Positions 31,773-33,925 of a DNA stretch of 33,925 nt are shown here, piece after piece. The number at the start of each line of letters is the position of its first letter. The first letter of the stretch is position 1. Source of the stretch: an uncultured Solirubrobacteraceae bacterium (lineage in GTDB: Bacteria > Actinomycetota > Thermoleophilia > Solirubrobacterales > Solirubrobacteraceae). Location of the stretch: the NCBI GenBank assembly GCA_902806175.1, contig CADCVQ010000030.1, positions 1-33,925 of the forward strand, written 5' to 3'. Both the position numbers and the translations under genes were made by a program. The notes under the pieces are model-generated. The model did no database searches, had not been told where the DNA came from, and saw only the letters and a program-made list of their open reading frames with translations.

Positions 31773-31962
31773 GGGCGAGAAGGGTCGCAGACCATCGAAA
31801 TACCCCTCACCACATGCAGGACGTTCGCTATCATCCGCGCTACGCGGGTAAGGGCCAGTTGTACGCAGTGGCGCCTCACCCCGCCCCCGGGTTCGTCCCG
31901 GGCGTCTGGATCGCGAAGGCTCGTGCACGCGATCCACCTCACGTTCGAGCAGGAAGCCGATC
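31773..31962. promoter_or_regulatory. Divergent regulatory gap with a CCCGGG hairpin and a TATCAT box
   Basis: 190 bp between the thioredoxin-like gene (minus) and the helicase (plus). TATCAT at 31829-31834 differs from TATAAT at one base and could be the plus-strand -10 box. It would give a leader of about 125 nt that contains CCCGGG-TTCGT-CCCGGG (31886-31902), a perfect 6 bp stem with a UUCG-like loop. I see no small open frame here. Confidence 0.35.
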
Positions 31963-33925
31963 TTGGCTGATCCCACGCCAGTGGCCACCGTGGCCGCGTC
32001 CGTTCTTCCCAATCCTTCCGACATCGCCCGCGCGGAGAAGTTCACCCGCGAGGCGTTCGTGCACGCCGGTGAGACCACCGAAGGCGCGCTCGCGCGCGGC
32101 ACCGCTCGGCGCCGCGCCTTCGATGCTGCGCTGCTGGAGATCGAGGCGGGCGCGAAGGTGCCGTCGACCGACTGGCGCCGGCGCTATTCGCTCATGCTGG
32201 GCCTCGAGCGCGTCCTGTCTGACGACGAGCCCAAGCTCGCCGACGGGACGTCGCTGAACCCGCACCAGGTCGACGCCCTGTCGGGCACCCTGACCGCGCT
32301 GCTTGCCGACGCGCAGCGCCAGAACGGCAACGGCTCCGCCAACGGCGCGCTCGCGTCGGCCACGCCCGTCCTGGCCGTCGACGACGAGCAGGAGGACTTC
32401 GAGGAGCCCGCGCCCGTCGCCACCGCCGACGAGGATGACGACGATGACGAGCCGGAGGTCATCGAGCCGCTGGACTTCGAGGTCGACATCGACATCGACG
32501 ACGAGGAGGACGAGCCCGAGGCCGAGGAGGAGCCCGACGAGGACGGCGCGGAGAGCGTCTTCGACGAGGACCAGCTCGACGAGCAGCCCGACGATCCAAA
32601 CGCGCACAAGCGCTTCTGGTTTGAGCATGCGACGGGCGCCGGCAAGACCGTCGCCGCGATGGGCTTCGTCGACGCGTCGCGGACCGGCGGGATCCTGATC
32701 CTGACGCACCGCCGCAACCTCGTCGACCAGTTCCACGGGGAGCTCAAGGACCGCGGCTACGCCAAGCGCGTGACGCCCGCCCTGCTGAAGGGCCAGGACG
32801 CCGCCAACGGCCCGGTCACGGTCGAGACGTACCAGTGGTTCGTGCGCAACGCGGGCAACGTCTCGCCGTGTTACTCGATCGTCATCTGCGACGAGGCGCA
32901 CACCGCGCTGGGCGAGAAGACGAGCGCCGCGATCCGCGAGTGGTCGGGGCCGATCTTCATCGGCATGACCGCGACGGGCGCGCTGATCGCGCGCCACGTC
33001 ACCGATCTCTTCCCGACCCAGACGTCGCGCTTCGACCTCGCGCAGGCCGCGCGCCGCGGCGTCATCGCGCCGCTGCGCTGCGTGCGCATCCCGCCCGGCC
33101 CCGGCGTGCGCACGATTGCCAAGGTGCCGCTGCGCCGCGGCGAGGTCGACGTCGAGTTCGACCAGGAGATGCTCGCCGAGCTGCTCGACCAGGCGCCGTT
33201 CAACTTCGCCGTCGCCGACCTCTACAAGACGCGCTTCTACGGCGTTCCCGGCGTCGTCTACGCCGCGGGCGTACGCCACGCCTACAACGTCGCGGAGGCG
33301 TTTCGCGAGCACGGTATGAAGGCGATGGGCGTCTCCGGCGAGACGCCCAAACGCGAGCTCGCCGAGATCCTCGCCAGCTACGAGCGCGGCGACATCGACG
33401 TCCTCGTCAACGCGCAACTGCTCGCCGAGGGCTGGAACTCGCCACGCGCGACCGTCTGCATGCACCTCGCGCCGACCGCCTCCAAGCGGATCTACCAGCA
33501 GCGCGTCGGCCGCGTCACGCGTCGCCATCCGGGCAAGGAGGCCGGCATCGTCGTCGACTTCGTCGCGCCCGACACGAAGAACGACGACGCCGTCGTCACG
33601 CTGCACTCGCTGCTGGAGCGCGACGTCTATCGCGGCGGGGCGATCGTCGTCGGCCCGGTGCGCCGCGGCCGCGGGCGGCGCGTGCGCGTCGAGCGTCGCG
33701 TGCTGCCGGTGACCTCCGACGAGGACCGGCGGATCGAGGTCTTCGAGCGCGAGCTCTGGCGGATCGCGGTCGAGCACCTGCCTTACGGTGAGCAGATCCA
33801 GTGGGCGGCGCTGGCCGGTGCGCGCGTCGCGCCGAGCGGCTGGCGGCGCGCCCGCGCGATGCTGCACTTCGACCGCGGCGGCGAGTTCAAGCGCGCCTTC
33901 CTGCTGACTGACGTCGAGCGCAACA
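31963..33925 (+). CDS. SF2 DEAD/DEAH-box helicase with large acidic insertion (3' end beyond window)
   Basis: 654 codons are visible and the frame is still open at the window edge. I take TTG 31963 as start because CAGGAAG lies 8 nt upstream; GTG 31981 is an alternative. N-terminal helical region (20-85), a Q-like segment with LNPHQVDAL (98-106), then an acidic low-complexity stretch (about 139-213, largely Asp/Glu). Then Walker A HATGAGKT (222-229), DEAH box 310-313, motif III MTATG (335-339), helicase domain 2 with VSGETPKREL and LAEGWNSPRAT, and motif VI QQRVGRVTRR (512-521). The family covers restriction-type and repair helicases. There is no methyltransferase or nuclease beside it, so a stand-alone DNA/RNA helicase is the safest call. 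The sequence matches a helicase I recall as conserved in Thermoleophilia. Confidence 0.9.
   Translation, partial: MADPTPVATVAASVLPNPSDIARAEKFTREAFVHAGETTEGALARGTARRRAFDAALLEIEAGAKVPSTDWRRRYSLMLGLERVLSDDEPKLADGTSLNPHQVDALSGTLTALLADAQRQNGNGSANGALASATPVLAVDDEQEDFEEPAPVATADEDDDDDEPEVIEPLDFEVDIDIDDEEDEPEAEEEPDEDGAESVFDEDQLDEQPDDPNAHKRFWFEHATGAGKTVAAMGFVDASRTGGILILTHRRNLVDQFHGELKDRGYAKRVTPALLKGQDAANGPVTVETYQWFVRNAGNVSPCYSIVICDEAHTALGEKTSAAIREWSGPIFIGMTATGALIARHVTDLFPTQTSRFDLAQAARRGVIAPLRCVRIPPGPGVRTIAKVPLRRGEVDVEFDQEMLAELLDQAPFNFAVADLYKTRFYGVPGVVYAAGVRHAYNVAEAFREHGMKAMGVSGETPKRELAEILASYERGDIDVLVNAQLLAEGWNSPRATVCMHLAPTASKRIYQQRVGRVTRRHPGKEAGIVVDFVAPDTKNDDAVVTLHSLLERDVYRGGAIVVGPVRRGRGRRVRVERRVLPVTSDEDRRIEVFERELWRIAVEHLPYGEQIQWAALAGARVAPSGWRRARAMLHFDRGGEFKRAFLLTDVERN

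Noticed and set aside
30159-31970. 603-codon plus-strand frame opposite galT-like and tlpA-like genes
   Set aside because: Shadow frame; it also stops just after the real helicase start in a different frame.
31939-33867. 642-codon minus-strand open frame opposite the helicase
   Set aside because: The plus strand encodes every SF2 helicase motif in order. The minus-strand translation is Val/Asp/Leu/Arg-rich and featureless.
31963-33925. Restriction-modification or anti-phage island based on the helicase
   Set aside because: No methyltransferase, nuclease or defence partner is visible and the flanking genes are housekeeping. The methyltransferase at 26338 is a small-molecule type with no DNA-methylase NPPY/DPPY motif.

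Overview
This window is a high-GC bacterial chromosome segment packed with ordinary, densely spaced genes. I see no insertion sequence, phage gene, CRISPR array or integrase. Coding style and content point to an actinobacterium, probably of the class Thermoleophilia (Solirubrobacterales / Conexibacter-like). The grounds are strong G/C bias at third codon positions, GTG and TTG starts, an F420-type (Ddn) reductase, a group III phosphofructokinase, a class E sortase, and an SF2 helicase whose sequence I recall from that class. The taxonomic placement is inference.

Layout. 1-131: Pro-rich tail of an unknown gene. 138-3847 (minus): OmpR-type response regulator, sensor kinase and a trehalose-6-phosphate synthase-like enzyme. 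3870-6343 (plus): a membrane protein with a degenerate M28 peptidase domain, translationally coupled to a class E sortase. 6395-6664: FlgM-like anti-sigma factor that overlaps thiL. 6541-9930 (minus): thiL, infA and a class A penicillin-binding protein. 10097-13959 (plus): PIG-V-like mannosyltransferase, HAD hydrolase, CPBP protease and L,D-transpeptidase. 13950-14905: small membrane protein and pyrE, divergent over 20 bp. 15104-15520: Ddn-like reductase. 15777-21784 (minus): a complete peptide ABC importer operon whose last gene runs into a tRNA-Arg(CCU) gene. 21944-25060 (minus): NarL-type two-component system, an unknown protein and a nitroreductase. 25169-26187 (plus): two coupled small membrane proteins, one DUF3995. 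26338-31772 (minus): methyltransferase, then dtd, pfk, an HD protein and an AEC transporter, then galT-like and tlpA-like genes. 31963-end (plus): SF2 helicase with a large acidic insertion, cut by the window edge.

Themes. Cell-envelope work dominates: two peptidoglycan cross-linking enzymes (PBP1 and Ldt), a sortase, a mannosyltransferase, a CPBP protease and two sensor systems. Central metabolism (PFK, PyrE, ThiL, GalT-like) and translation quality control (Dtd, IF-1) fill the rest. Several proteins lack residues that define their family's standard chemistry: the M28-like domain, the GalT-like protein without its zinc ligands, and a PFK with the pyrophosphate-type signature.

Regulation. 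A recurring signature stands out. At least seven genes have TANNNT (or a one-mismatch form) ending 6-10 nt before the start codon with no clear Shine-Dalgarno, which suggests leaderless transcripts. Another set (peptide-binding protein, HD protein, PFK, DUF3995, helicase) has clear GGAGG-like sites. The longest gene-free stretch is 256 bp (15521-15776), so there is no large unexplained gap.
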